The notes: generated by a model from the letters alone, not told the origin. DNA of 64,000 bases from Microvirga sp. Mcv34 (GCF_024519725.1 NZ_JALJRK010000024.1:1-64000); one strand, 5' to 3'. Counted from the stretch's first letter, positions 1-8,119 are shown. Program-made: numbers and translations.

Positions 1-60
1 GCTCGTCCAAATCGCAAATCAGGTCACTGCAACAAGCTCAGGTGAATACGATCGGCTAAT

Positions 61-1209
61 TCAGAGCGCGAGGGATAGCTGTGGGGTCTCAGATTCCTCA
101 TCCGTATTGAGGGCGGACAAGGACACCCCCAAGAGACGAACCGCCTTCGGGAAGGGGATCAACCCGGACAGCAGATCGAATGAGGTGGCCTCAAGCTCCG
201 CCCTGCCCTTCACCATTCCTGGCAGGGTTCGGCTACGGGTTATCTGGTGGAAGTCCGCATACTTAACCTTGAGCGTCACCGAGCGGCCCCTCACCCCAGT
301 CTGATCGCAATGGCGCCAGACCTTGTCGATGATCGGCTGAAGCGCTGTCCTCATAGCTTCCAACTCAGTCAGATCGCTCGAGAATGTGTTCTCGGCTCCA
401 ACGGACTTCCGGATCCGGTCCGGGCGCACCGGACGATGGTCGACCCCTCTGGCAAGCCAGTAATAGTAGCTCCCAGCCTTGCCGAACCGCTCCTGCAGAA
501 ACTCCAGCGACCGCGCCTTCAGGTCGAGTCCCGTGAAAATGCCGAGCCTGTTGAACTTCGCAGCCGTCGCAGGCCCGATCCCATGAAATTTCTGGATCGG
601 GAGCTGCTCCATAAATGCCGGCCCCATCTCGGGCGTGATGACGAACATACCGTTGGGCTTGCGCTGGTCTGAGGCCATTTTCGCAAGAAATTTCATGTAG
701 CTGACCCCGACAGAGGCGGTCAGGCCCGTCTCTTGGAAGATCTTAGCCCTGATCTCCCTCGCAACTTGGGTCGCATAGGGAATGCCCTTCAGGTTCTCGG
801 TGACATCGAGATATGCCTCATCCAGCGAGAGAGGCTCCACCAGGGGCGTATACTCTTGGAAAATCTCGCGGATCTGCAGCGACACCTGCTTGTAGACGTC
901 AAAGCGTGGCTTCACGAAGATCAGATCGGGGCACTTCCGGCGCGCCGTTACCGACGGCATTGCGGAATGGACACCAAAGCGACGAGCCTCATAGCTAGCA
1001 GCCGCCACGACGCCCCGCTCTCTAGATCCGCCTACGGCGACAGGCTTGCCCCGCAGTTCCGGATTGTCTCGCTGCTCTACGCTGGCGAAGAATGCGTCCA
1101 TGTCACAATGTATCACTTTGCGCTCGTTGAACACCTCGCTGCGTGCAGCTTTCTCCGATCTCCGATCGGCAATCACTGGATCAAGGGTGATGTCCATCGT
1201 GGTTCCCAC
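61..1209 (-). CDS. dinB: DNA polymerase IV (Y-family)
   Basis: Error-prone Y-family polymerase that extends DNA past lesions; a cytoplasmic SOS-type function. The 382 residues carry the family signatures in order: the first catalytic aspartate in CDMDAFFASVEQ (about residues 35-46), SYEARRFGV (about 72-80), and the second acidic pair in SLDEAYLDVT (about 128-137), followed by the thumb and little-finger regions. Length fits the family. The first codon is GTG at 1209; an ATG four codons in (1197) is an equally good start. It faces away from the following + strand genes, with a short divergent gap. No LexA box was recognised by eye. Plasmid-borne dinB copies are common in alphaproteobacteria. 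Confidence 0.95.
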   Translation of the reverse strand: MGTTMDITLDPVIADRRSEKAARSEVFNERKVIHCDMDAFFASVEQRDNPELRGKPVAVGGSRERGVVAAASYEARRFGVHSAMPSVTARRKCPDLIFVKPRFDVYKQVSLQIREIFQEYTPLVEPLSLDEAYLDVTENLKGIPYATQVAREIRAKIFQETGLTASVGVSYMKFLAKMASDQRKPNGMFVITPEMGPAFMEQLPIQKFHGIGPATAAKFNRLGIFTGLDLKARSLEFLQERFGKAGSYYYWLARGVDHRPVRPDRIRKSVGAENTFSSDLTELEAMRTALQPIIDKVWRHCDQTGVRGRSVTLKVKYADFHQITRSRTLPGMVKGRAELEATSFDLLSGLIPFPKAVRLLGVSLSALNTDEESETPQLSLAL

Positions 1210-1327
1210 GCCTGGATGCTCTCAGGGTCACCACCGTAATAGCATTTCCTGTTCTTCTTTTGTACTCCCCGCCCCGGATTTCCACCTGTTTCCTGTGGGG
1301 CAGCCGTTCTTGAGATCGTTTTCGATC

Positions 1328-1347
1328 AATCCCCGAAATCTCAGGAG
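1328..1347 (+). promoter_or_regulatory. CCCC/AGGA leader before gene 1354
   Basis: AATCCCCGAAAT followed by CAGGAG and ATG. A GATCG-TTTT-CGATC hairpin (1314-1327) lies immediately upstream. One copy of the element-wide leader described in the findings. Confidence 0.6.
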
Positions 1348-1353
1348 CGTCCG

Positions 1354-1827
1354 ATGTCCGCTGACAAGCATAAGGGCTTGGCCATACGCACCGCTTATCT
1401 CCGCCTTGCGGCCTCCCGCGGCGAGGCTGGCTTTGCCGTTCAGATCAAATGGGCCTACGCCGTCACTTCGTATGTCGAGGATCTTCTGAAACTCGGACAC
1501 CTGCGCCGCACCAGGCAGCCCGCCGGCGGCCGGAAGCGCGTCACCTGTATGGTGATTACGCCGAGCGGCGAGAAATGCCTTCACGACACCCTCGCCCGCC
1601 GTGGGCAGGGCTTCGGGCCGGTCTCCCTCATCCGGACCATCGATCCACGAAAGGTCCGCAAGGAGGAGCGGCGCAAGCTCGCAGCCGAGGCTGCCGGATA
1701 CACGAGCGGCCGCGTCTACACCGGGATCCGCCATTTGGATGCTGCGCTGGCGGTCCGCCACCTCGAGCGGATCAAACGGGCCCTAGCCCGCCCCGCCTCA
1801 TCCCTCTCCACGCAAGCAATCGCCTGA
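1354..1827 (+). CDS. Small basic protein, possible winged-helix DNA-binding
   Basis: 157 residues, rich in Arg, Lys and Ala. Residues 10-70 read like a winged-helix: alpha-helical AIRTAYLRLAASRGEAG, then VEDLLKLGHLRRTRQ and a beta pair CMVITPSGEKCLHD resembling the wing of MarR-like folds. No confident family. The leader with CAGGAG fixes the start at 1354. It is followed 8 bp later by the nuclease-like gene at 1836, so the two are likely cotranscribed. A DNA-binding role is inference from composition only. Confidence 0.75.
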   Translation: MSADKHKGLAIRTAYLRLAASRGEAGFAVQIKWAYAVTSYVEDLLKLGHLRRTRQPAGGRKRVTCMVITPSGEKCLHDTLARRGQGFGPVSLIRTIDPRKVRKEERRKLAAEAAGYTSGRVYTGIRHLDAALAVRHLERIKRALARPASSLSTQAIA

Positions 1828-1835
1828 GGAGTTCC

Positions 1836-2233
1836 ATGAACCTTGCTGGCCCGGCTGCACTCGCTCTTCTGTTCGCCTGCCTGTTCTGGGTCTGGATCCG
1901 GTACTCCGCAAAGCAGACCATCAATCCACGAAACCTCTGCGTGATCGACGGCGACACCGTCTGGATTCTCGGGCCGGATCGATCCGTCGCGGAAAAGGTC
2001 CGGCTCCAGAACGTGAACGCGCCCGAACTCCGGCGCCCCCGCTCCCGCAGGGAGCTCAACAAGGCTGTTGCCGCGACTGAGTTCCTTCGGGATACAATTG
2101 AACGGGCTCGTTCTGCACCATCCGCAGGAGGGGCAAGGATCGATACGGGCGAACCCTCGCCCGTATCGCAATCGACGGCTCTGATTTAGGCCGCCTCCTC
2201 GTCCGCGCTGGCCATGCCAAACGCTGGACCTGA
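1836..2233 (+). pseudogene. Staphylococcal-nuclease-like (SNase) gene with a -1 frameshift
   Basis: Starts at ATG 1836 after a GAGGAG ribosome site. One N-terminal membrane helix (about residues 3-21) precedes an SNase-like opening: VIDGDTVWIL, then VRLQNVNAPEL, the usual calcium and active-site beta strands. The frame then reads nonsense to a stop at 2189. The expected C-terminal half appears in the -1 frame from about 2102: GKDRYGRTLARIAIDGSDLG then LLVRAGHAKRWT, ending at TGA 2231-2233. The two halves together have normal SNase length. The switch must lie between about 2102 and 2134, because the -1 frame has a TGA at 2099. Either a genuine broken gene, a sequencing error, or less likely programmed frameshifting. 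Confidence 0.75.
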
Positions 2234-2241
2234 CCAGGTTC

Positions 2242-2709
2242 TTATCCCTGCGCAGCAGCGGAGCGACGGCCAGCCTTCTTTGCGGGCTTCTTCCCCTGGG
2301 CGCCGAGGCCCATGGTCTTCGCCATCTGAGAGCGTTGCTGAGAATAGTTCGGTGCGACCATCGGATAGTCGTGAGGCAGGCCCCACTTGGCCCGGTATTC
2401 CTCCGGTGTCAGGCCCACACCCCTCAGGTGCCGCTTCAGGGTCCGATACTGGCGGCCATCCTCCAGGCTGATCAAATAGTCCGGCGTGATTGTCTTTTTG
2501 ATCGGCACCCGAGGCTGCAGAGGCTCTGCCGTCTTGATCTCCTCAGGGCCGCTCTGGATCTTGGCGAACGCCTTGTGCACGTTCTCAATCAGGGTCGGAA
2601 TATCCTGCCGGATCAGGGAATTGTTCGCCACATAGGCAGTCACGACATCTGCCGTCATCTGAAGAAGATCGTTACTCGTCGATGGGGTGGCGACTTCAGG
2701 GGTGTTCAT
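2242..2709 (-). CDS. mucR: MucR/Ros family transcriptional regulator
   Basis: 155 residues. MucR proteins are alphaproteobacterial DNA-binding regulators of exopolysaccharide, motility and symbiosis genes. The C-terminal half matches the family closely: PDYLISLEDGRQYRTLKRHL (about 76-95), LTPEEYRAKWGLP, DYPMVAPNYSQQRSQMAK, then a Lys/Ala-rich tail. The N-terminal oligomerisation region (about 10-50) is present. The position that is Cys in most members (ICLEDG) is Ser81 here, so the single zinc finger lacks one ligand. It converges with the + strand genes upstream and diverges from the tandem repeat that follows. Confidence 0.93.
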   Translation of the reverse strand: MNTPEVATPSTSNDLLQMTADVVTAYVANNSLIRQDIPTLIENVHKAFAKIQSGPEEIKTAEPLQPRVPIKKTITPDYLISLEDGRQYRTLKRHLRGVGLTPEEYRAKWGLPHDYPMVAPNYSQQRSQMAKTMGLGAQGKKPAKKAGRRSAAAQG

Positions 2710-2786
2710 AGAGATACTCGCTTCGGGTTCTAAGCAGTCCGGAGGGTATAGGGGCGTGGTTCAGATAGGACCACCTTCAAAAGGAT

Positions 2787-2928
2787 GCTCTGGTTGGAGC
2801 AAAAGGCTATTGGGATCTTCCATTAGCGTTTGTGTTCTATCCGGGATCTGCTGTGTTCTTGGACTTGCGGTCAACGGACCAGTTCGGCAGCTAAAATGGC
2901 GGGGCAGTTAAACCCCGGGAAGGCGTTT
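2787..2928. repeat. Tandem non-coding repeat, copy A
   Basis: First of two similar units about 205 bp apart in the gene-free stretch 2734-3281. Shared blocks with copy B include AGGCTATTG, CGGGATCTGCTGTG, CAACGGACCAGT and TAAACCCCG. Short open frames here read alike in all frames because the DNA is similar, and none has a ribosome site, so I treat it as non-coding. GCTC..GAGC hairpin near 2788-2801. TAAACCCCGGGAAGG at 2909-2923 resembles the gene leader. Confidence 0.6.
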
Positions 2929-2992
2929 ATCTTCCAATTGGCTCTATTCCAAGCCGCATCGTTGATTTTTCAAGCGCGGCTCTGGAAGGATT

Positions 2993-3131
2993 GGTCGGGT
3001 AGAGCAAGGCTATTGGCGTGTTCCAGTGGCGTTCGTGTTCTAGTCGGGATCTGCTGTGCTTTTGGATTGGCGGGCAACGGACCAGTCTCAGGGCGAAAAA
3101 TGGCGTCTATTCTAAACCCCGTAAGACGTTC
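2993..3131. repeat. Tandem non-coding repeat, copy B
   Basis: Second unit of the pair; same block order as copy A with many substitutions between blocks. GCTCT (2980-2984) could pair with AGAGC (3001-3005), matching the GCTC/GAGC pair of copy A. It ends in TAAACCCCGTAAGACG. A further leader-like AAAACCCCCGAAGGA follows at 3211-3225 without an adjacent start codon. The remainder to 3281 shows nothing else. Confidence 0.6.
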
Positions 3132-3281
3132 AAATCGGTCGGAGAAATCCTCCTAATCTGTTGTTCTCTTTCTTCTTTGATGGCCTCGAAATCGGTTCAA
3201 AAGATCAGGAAAAACCCCCGAAGGATGCTCAGGACAAAGCAGCCAAGCGGGAGTAGCTGATCCAACACGAGAGTAGAGTAC

Positions 3282-3527
3282 ATGATCGCGATCGACACGA
3301 ACTCCCGGTATGGCACCGTCGCCCAACTGCGCGACCGTTACCGCCGCATGTATGAGCCGACCCACGGCGCTCTCAAGTCGATGAGCCTCAATCTCATTTC
3401 CAGCGAAAACCGGGCGACGCTCGTCCTCGGCTTCGCCTCCGCAGGGAAGGCTCGGAAGATGACCGCTGAAATCGCCTTTGATCCGGGCGAGACGACAGTT
3501 GCCAGCCTCGCCTCGCGCTGGCACTAG
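3282..3527 (+). CDS. Hypothetical protein, 81 aa
   Basis: Unrecognised. A basic N-terminal half (RDRYRRMYEPTHGALKS) is followed by a beta-rich stretch RATLVLGFASAGKARKMTAEIAF. No membrane segment or signal peptide. Ribosome site GAGAGTAGAG lies just before ATG 3282. Lies between the tandem repeat and RNase H; both are on the same strand and probably cotranscribed. Confidence 0.6.
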   Translation: MIAIDTNSRYGTVAQLRDRYRRMYEPTHGALKSMSLNLISSENRATLVLGFASAGKARKMTAEIAFDPGETTVASLASRWH

Positions 3528-3597
3528 CCTCGGCACCAGGGGCCGCTCCGGCGGCCCCGGATTGCTTCGCACCCATTTCCAATCCGAGATCTCCCGC

Positions 3598-4257
3598 ATG
3601 TTCGATAATCATTTTCTGCGTGATGCTGCCGGCCGCCTGGTCGTTCAGGCCTATATCGATGGTGCCTGCTCTGGAAATCCTGGCCCTGGCGGCTTCGGCG
3701 TCGTCATCCTGGATAGGCACGGCAATGCCCATTCCCTCTCCGGTTTTGGCGGCTCGCAGACCACGAACAACAAGATGGAACTTTCGGCCGCCATCGCGCT
3801 GCTCGATCATTTCAAGGCGGAGGAGTGCAGCTTCACCATCCATGCCGACAGCCAGTATGTGATCAAGGGCATCACGGAATGGATCGTCAATTGGAAGCGC
3901 AACAACTGGCGCAACGCCCAGAAGAAGCCGGTCGAAAACCAGGATCTCTGGCAGGAGCTCGACCGCCTCGCGTCTAAGCAGCAGATCAAATGGCAGTGGG
4001 TCCGCGGCCATAATGGCAACCAATACAATGAGATGGCCGATCAACTGGCGGTCAATGCTGGCCGCGGCACCGTCCTGGAGCCGGATTGGAATGGCGCGGA
4101 CGAACAAAAGCGACCCTCGCCGCCGAAGATCCAGTTTCCGGTGAAGTCGCCCGAGGAACAGATCATCGCGCAGCTCGAACGGGCACTGGCGACAGGCTCA
4201 CCCGCTGATCTCAGAGACGCCGCCCAGGCTGCCCTCGACCACCTGAAATCCCGCTAA
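3598..4257 (+). CDS. rnhA: Ribonuclease HI
   Basis: Cleaves the RNA strand of RNA:DNA hybrids. The 219 residues have the RNase H fold from about residue 15 to 150 with all acidic catalytic residues in place: Asp in YIDGACSGNPGPGG, Glu in NNKMELSAA, Asp in IHADSQYVIKGI and Asp in NEMADQLA, plus WVRGHNGN. A 60-residue tail (EQIIAQLERALATG...) beyond the usual end of about 150 residues is extra. ATG 3598 is chosen because the frame upstream is unrelated to the fold. A second RNase H on an accessory element could support plasmid replication or R-loop removal (inference). Confidence 0.93.
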   Translation: MFDNHFLRDAAGRLVVQAYIDGACSGNPGPGGFGVVILDRHGNAHSLSGFGGSQTTNNKMELSAAIALLDHFKAEECSFTIHADSQYVIKGITEWIVNWKRNNWRNAQKKPVENQDLWQELDRLASKQQIKWQWVRGHNGNQYNEMADQLAVNAGRGTVLEPDWNGADEQKRPSPPKIQFPVKSPEEQIIAQLERALATGSPADLRDAAQAALDHLKSR

Positions 4258-4277
4258 CCTCACGCCCAAGGACAGTC

Positions 4278-5048
4278 ATGACGACGTATGCATCCCAGGC
4301 TCTGGTCTGGGCACGATCCCGCTCGCTTCAATCTCTGAAGGCTAAACTCGATGCCGCGCCCGTGCTGGCCGCCGTTGTGGCATTTCTCGTGTTCGCCTTT
4401 GTCGACCTGATCTTCGACACCTCGCTTGCTTTCGTCTTCATGCTCCTGACAGCCCTGCCGGCAGCGTACTACTTCGTAGCGGACCGGCTGCGGCCGAGCC
4501 CTGTTCAGAAGCGCCTGGGGACTCTTGCGAGTTCCTCCTTCCAGAGGTTTGTGTCACTCGCCGAGATCACGGTCGAGCCGCCCCTCGTTGAGAAGAGAGC
4601 GGGTCTGCTCCTCATGATCGACCGGCGATCCCGCCAGATCTCGGATCGGATGGAGATTTACCGCCTCGTCCAGGAAGGATCACTCAAGAACAAGTTCTTG
4701 GTGCCCTCGACCATCCGGTTTCATCGCGACGGCGTTGCTGAGATCGAGATCAGCCGCAATGATCTGATCCCAGTAAGGATCAGAATTGACCTTCGGCGGG
4801 GCTTCAATCGGGTCACCCTCCGGGAGACGGTACCCGACGAAACGAATCCGTACGTGAACCAGGTTCGCCGATACCTCTCGGACACCCCGCTCGACAGCAT
4901 CGCCGATCTCCGGAAGGCCAGGATAAAGATCGCCCAGTTCCTCAAGGTCGACACCTGTCCTGCAGAAGAGCGTCCCAACAGGACTGCAGCGATGGCTTTC
5001 GCCAACGACCGGCTCGATACCCGCAAGAAGGAGCTTTTCGGCCAATGA
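4278..5048 (+). CDS. Membrane protein with two N-terminal helices, 256 aa
   Basis: Unrecognised. Two adjacent hydrophobic segments at about residues 28-50 and 54-75 (VLAAVVAFLVFAFVDLIFD and LAFVFMLLTALPAAYYFVA) anchor a charged C-terminal domain of about 180 residues, probably cytoplasmic, with regular beta-strand pattern (FHRDGVAEIEISRNDLIPVRIRIDLRRGFNRVTLRE). Stop codon overlaps the start of the next small gene (ATGA), so the two are translationally coupled. Confidence 0.75.
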   Translation: MTTYASQALVWARSRSLQSLKAKLDAAPVLAAVVAFLVFAFVDLIFDTSLAFVFMLLTALPAAYYFVADRLRPSPVQKRLGTLASSSFQRFVSLAEITVEPPLVEKRAGLLLMIDRRSRQISDRMEIYRLVQEGSLKNKFLVPSTIRFHRDGVAEIEISRNDLIPVRIRIDLRRGFNRVTLRETVPDETNPYVNQVRRYLSDTPLDSIADLRKARIKIAQFLKVDTCPAEERPNRTAAMAFANDRLDTRKKELFGQ

Positions 5049-5170
5049 CCGAAGGGAAAGTGATAACGCGTGAGGAAACCAAGTTCCTCCTCGCGCTCCT
5101 AATGTTCATCCCAGCCTGCGCTGCCGGGTCTGTGGCGCTAGTTGCGCTTATCGGCCTCCTTGCTGACTGA
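5045..5170 (+). CDS. Single-helix small membrane protein, 41 aa
   Basis: Begins at ATG 5045 overlapping the stop of the upstream membrane protein. A charged N-terminus (MTEGKVITREETK) is followed by one hydrophobic helix (FLLALLMFIPACAAGSVALV) and a short acidic end. Coupling to the gene at 4278 suggests a partner subunit. Coding is likely because the frame is continuous and the overlap is typical, but no homologue is recognised. Confidence 0.55.
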   Translation: MTEGKVITREETKFLLALLMFIPACAAGSVALVALIGLLAD

Positions 5171-5199
5171 CCAACTCATCCGTCGAAAGGGACCCTCCC

Positions 5200-5574
5200 A
5201 TGATCAGTCCGCAGTCGATCCATTCAGCCGAAGCTGTTCTTGAGGCACTCGCCGGAACAACACGCGCTGAACTTGCCATCGATACCTACGAACGAACGGC
5301 CGGAATGGTCGGCGACATGGGTATCCAGACCTGGCACCTGGTCCTGTCCCTCATGGACCTGTGTGAAGCCCAGGGATCACATTTCGATGTGTTACTGCAG
5401 CAGGCCCAAATTGCCTTTGCCAAGGACGTGGCAGGCAAGCCTGACGCCCAGGTTCAGTTTCTGCTCTTCGACCTGATGGCCCTTTGCAAATCAAAGGACA
5501 TCGACTTCGCCGAAATTATTGCAAATCTCCGGGCCGAGCGCCCGATCATCAACGGAGATGCTACCGATGCTTGA
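5200..5574 (+). CDS. Hypothetical alpha-helical protein, 124 aa
   Basis: Unrecognised. Mostly helical by composition, with two similar stretches, WHLVLSLMDLCEAQGSHFDVLL (about 46-67) and FLLFDLMALCKSKDIDFAEII (about 87-107), which look like an internal duplication ending in a (D/E)-V/E-I-L helix. No membrane segment. AAAGGGA ribosome site before ATG 5200. It overlaps the next gene by a few codons, giving a two-gene unit. Confidence 0.7.
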   Translation: MISPQSIHSAEAVLEALAGTTRAELAIDTYERTAGMVGDMGIQTWHLVLSLMDLCEAQGSHFDVLLQQAQIAFAKDVAGKPDAQVQFLLFDLMALCKSKDIDFAEIIANLRAERPIINGDATDA

Positions 5575-5887
5575 TCGACAGAAAGCGCGTTCTGAGATCC
5601 TGGACGCTGTTCGGCAGATGGCCAGGCAGTACCCGGAGGCGGAATATGGCTTCGCCCGTGAGCAATCCGGCCTCCTCGGTCAGATCAAGCGGATTTGCGG
5701 CAACATCATGCCCACTGCGCGCCAGTGCTGGGAGTTCGTTGGCCTAGACCGTTCGAAGCTGGTCGACGAGTTCGCCTTTGCACAGGAGGACCTGAGAAAG
5801 GCCGAAGCTTCGAAGCTATTTCCTCACCAAGAGATGGCCTTAGAGGCGCTTCGCAAGACCAACCACGCGATCCTTCAGGTTCGGTAA
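5567..5887 (+). CDS. Hypothetical protein, 106 aa
   Basis: Unrecognised, charged and helical (LDRQKARSEILDAVRQMARQYPEAEYGF). Start at ATG 5567 is chosen because ACGGAG lies at a proper distance; it overlaps the end of the previous gene by 8 bp, implying coupled translation. No transmembrane segment. Converges on the minus-strand secreted protein at 5898. Confidence 0.65.
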   Translation: MLDRQKARSEILDAVRQMARQYPEAEYGFAREQSGLLGQIKRICGNIMPTARQCWEFVGLDRSKLVDEFAFAQEDLRKAEASKLFPHQEMALEALRKTNHAILQVR

Positions 5888-5897
5888 GTCGCTAAGC

Positions 5898-6299
5898 TCA
5901 GGCCTGGCAGAACCATTGCATCATAGTGACTTTGTCCTTCCAGATGTAGGTCCAGGTAAGATTCTTTGTATCCGTGTTGTAGTAGAAGGCGTGCGGAAAT
6001 CCCGCTCTCACTCCTGCTCCGAATACACCAGTGGCGTCCGTTCTCACCAAGAAGCTATCGCCCTTTGGATCGAAGACATCGCCTTTTTTGGTCCGGAAGC
6101 TCCATTCAGGCTCACTCGGCATGAACCGCGAGTACATATGAACCTCGTGGGCAGCCTCATCGATCACGAACCGGGTGACCGAGCCCATGCGTTCAGCCTC
6201 TATGGGATTGCTGATCAATTCGCAGCGTAATGTCAGCGCAGAAGCCGGTGTAACGGCCAGGCCGAGGAGCGAAGCCAGGAATAGGCGCTTAGAATTCAT
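5898..6299 (-). CDS. Secreted or periplasmic protein, 133 aa
   Basis: Starts at ATG 6299, which gives a textbook signal peptide: MNSKRLFLASLLGLAVTPASA then LTLRCE. The mature part of about 112 residues is beta-rich with two Cys (one near the N-terminus, one at WFCQA), able to form a disulfide in the periplasm. No family recognised. Divergent from the gene at 6445, with a strong inverted repeat between them. Confidence 0.75.
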   Translation of the reverse strand: MNSKRLFLASLLGLAVTPASALTLRCELISNPIEAERMGSVTRFVIDEAAHEVHMYSRFMPSEPEWSFRTKKGDVFDPKGDSFLVRTDATGVFGAGVRAGFPHAFYYNTDTKNLTWTYIWKDKVTMMQWFCQA

Positions 6300-6370
6300 C
6301 GTTTCGTCTCGTTGTATTTCAGGCCGCCGCCATCGCGGAGGCCCTTTCTCCACTAAACGGCCCCCATCTA

Positions 6371-6411
6371 CAATCCGGTTCCATTATTTCGGGCTAAAAG
6401 TCCGGATTGTT
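6371..6411. promoter_or_regulatory. 9-bp inverted repeat ACAATCCGG/CCGGATTGT
   Basis: Perfect arms at 6371-6379 and 6403-6411 with a 23-nt loop, between divergent genes 5898 and 6445. No T-run, so not a terminator. Could be an operator or an RNA hairpin in the 6445 leader. Confidence 0.5.
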
Positions 6412-6444
6412 CAGCCGTCGGCCGCCATCCCTAGCGAGAGCCCC

Positions 6445-6840
6445 ATGGATGCCTCAACCGACCTCCCCACTGGTGAAGTCCGCGCCTATTGCGATCTTCA
6501 TCGACGCTGCAGCTCCCTTAAGGCCATGACCGGCGAGAACAAAGGAAAGGTGGTCGCCAAGCCAAAGCAGGTCGTACTCCGGGACGTTCGCTTCGAAGTG
6601 AGCCAAGCCGGTCTGCGACGCACCCGCGAGGAGACCGTTCGAAACGTCCATGCGTACGCCCGCGGGCATGTGCGCGATCAGGACGTCGAAGCCGTGCGCA
6701 ATCATCCTGATGCAGTGCAGATCCGGTACAACCCACACAAGTTCGACACGTTCGTCAGAGCCGACACCTTGGAGCCTGTTGCAACCGCTCAAGTGTTCGC
6801 AATCGACGGCAAGGTCTCCTTTGCGATCGGCGTCGCCTGA
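6445..6840 (+). CDS. Hypothetical protein, 131 aa
   Basis: Unrecognised. ATG 6445 follows GCGAGAG. Residues 45-95 are basic and helical (EVSQAGLRRTREETVRNVHAYARGHVRD), the rest beta-rich, ending QVFAIDGKVSFAIGV. The C-terminal pattern VQIRYNPHKFDTFVRADT suggests a small mixed fold. No membrane segment. Lies 44 bp upstream of the methyltransferase gene on the same strand. Confidence 0.65.
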   Translation: MDASTDLPTGEVRAYCDLHRRCSSLKAMTGENKGKVVAKPKQVVLRDVRFEVSQAGLRRTREETVRNVHAYARGHVRDQDVEAVRNHPDAVQIRYNPHKFDTFVRADTLEPVATAQVFAIDGKVSFAIGVA

Positions 6841-6884
6841 CTCGCCCTGCAGCTTGTAAATTCAATCCATCGCTGGAGAACCCT

Positions 6885-7970
6885 GTGAACGCTCATTCGC
6901 CCGTTCTGGTGACCGAGGCCGACATCCTCCAAGCCCTGCCGGTCATGACCTATGACGAGATACGAGCGGCATCAGGGTGGAGCCGTGGCAGGATTTATGG
7001 CCTGGCACTCAAGCACGGCGCTCGCAAAACGGAGGCCCGCATCCGGGAGCGGGCTGCGGAACGCAAAGCCCGCCAGCTCGAGAGCCTTGCTGCTCTAATA
7101 GAAACGACCGCGAAGGCCGACGTTCTGGATTATCTAGACTCCCTGCCAGATGGGTGCGCCCAGCTAGTCGTGACTAGCATTCCTTATAATATCGGGCGCC
7201 GATACGGTGATGGCACCTCAGCGGATCAGATGGCCTTCGTCTATTTCATGGGCTGGACGATGCAGGTCATCTCGGAATGCGCCCGCATCCTGAGGAACGG
7301 CGGCACTCTCTTCCTTCAGGTCGGATCGACCCGCGATGAGACGGGAGGTCTTGCCCCGCTCGATGCCCTCCTGTTCGAACCGCTTAAGAAGACCGGTCTT
7401 ACGTTTCAGTCGCGAGTCATTTGGACTCAGCCACATGGGCTGACGCCGAGGGGCAGACTCGCAGAGCGTCATGAAACCGCTCTCGTCTTCTCGAAGGGTC
7501 CGAACCCTGTGTTTAACCCGACCCCGGCCCGAAAGCCTCAAAAGGGACCAGGCAAGCGAGCATTTAAAGGGGCCCGCAAAGGCAAACTTTCGAGCCACCC
7601 TTTAGGTGCTTGGCCGTCGAACGTTTGGGACGATATCGGTAATGTCGGTCACAATCATCCTGAACGGACCGGCCATCCCGCTCAGTTCCCCCTGGAACTC
7701 GCCCGTCGGGCGGTCCTCGTCTATTCCATGCCAGGGGATCTGGTAATCGATCCGTTCTCAGGGTCCGGCACAACGCATGTTGCCTCCCGCGAGACCGGAC
7801 GGAGCTTCTCCGGGTGCGATCTGTTCTACGAGGACATTCGAGCCAAGCGCCTCGCTTCCGTGGAGCCAGATCTAGTCTCCCACCTTCCAGGCATTTCAGA
7901 TGAGATGCTCGCGGTCTGGCAGGCCGAAGCCCGCCGCGTCGACGCGCCGGCTCAAGGCAACCTTTTCTGA
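6885..7970 (+). CDS. DNA methyltransferase (N6-A/N4-C type) with N-terminal HTH
   Basis: Transfers a methyl group from S-adenosylmethionine to an exocyclic amine of adenine or cytosine in DNA. The catalytic motif IV appears as TSIPYN (about 97-102), in the place of (D/S)PPY, and the AdoMet motif as DPFSGSGTT (about 289-297); this order is the beta class. Residues 20-48 form a helix-turn-helix-like segment (TYDEIRAASGWSRGRIYGLALKHG). GTG start with GGAG upstream. No restriction enzyme gene is adjacent, so it is an orphan methylase, either regulatory or protective. The basic insert (KPQKGPGKRAFKGARKGKL) may contact DNA. Confidence 0.9.
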   Translation: MNAHSPVLVTEADILQALPVMTYDEIRAASGWSRGRIYGLALKHGARKTEARIRERAAERKARQLESLAALIETTAKADVLDYLDSLPDGCAQLVVTSIPYNIGRRYGDGTSADQMAFVYFMGWTMQVISECARILRNGGTLFLQVGSTRDETGGLAPLDALLFEPLKKTGLTFQSRVIWTQPHGLTPRGRLAERHETALVFSKGPNPVFNPTPARKPQKGPGKRAFKGARKGKLSSHPLGAWPSNVWDDIGNVGHNHPERTGHPAQFPLELARRAVLVYSMPGDLVIDPFSGSGTTHVASRETGRSFSGCDLFYEDIRAKRLASVEPDLVSHLPGISDEMLAVWQAEARRVDAPAQGNLF

Positions 7971-8119
7971 ACTTCCTGCGCACTTCTCCGGGAAAAATTA
8001 TCGCCCAATACGGATGCTCAATTAACCTCTGGAAAAGTGCGATAGATCCTTAACCCGGCTTGGTTAGTTCTGCGATAGCTGTTTCTCCCATTATATTCCG
8101 CACGTCATCGAGAATTAGA

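Noticed and set aside
2687..3260. Short open frames in the stretch after mucR
   Set aside because: They overlap in several frames, have no ribosome sites and look alike only because the DNA is a tandem repeat.
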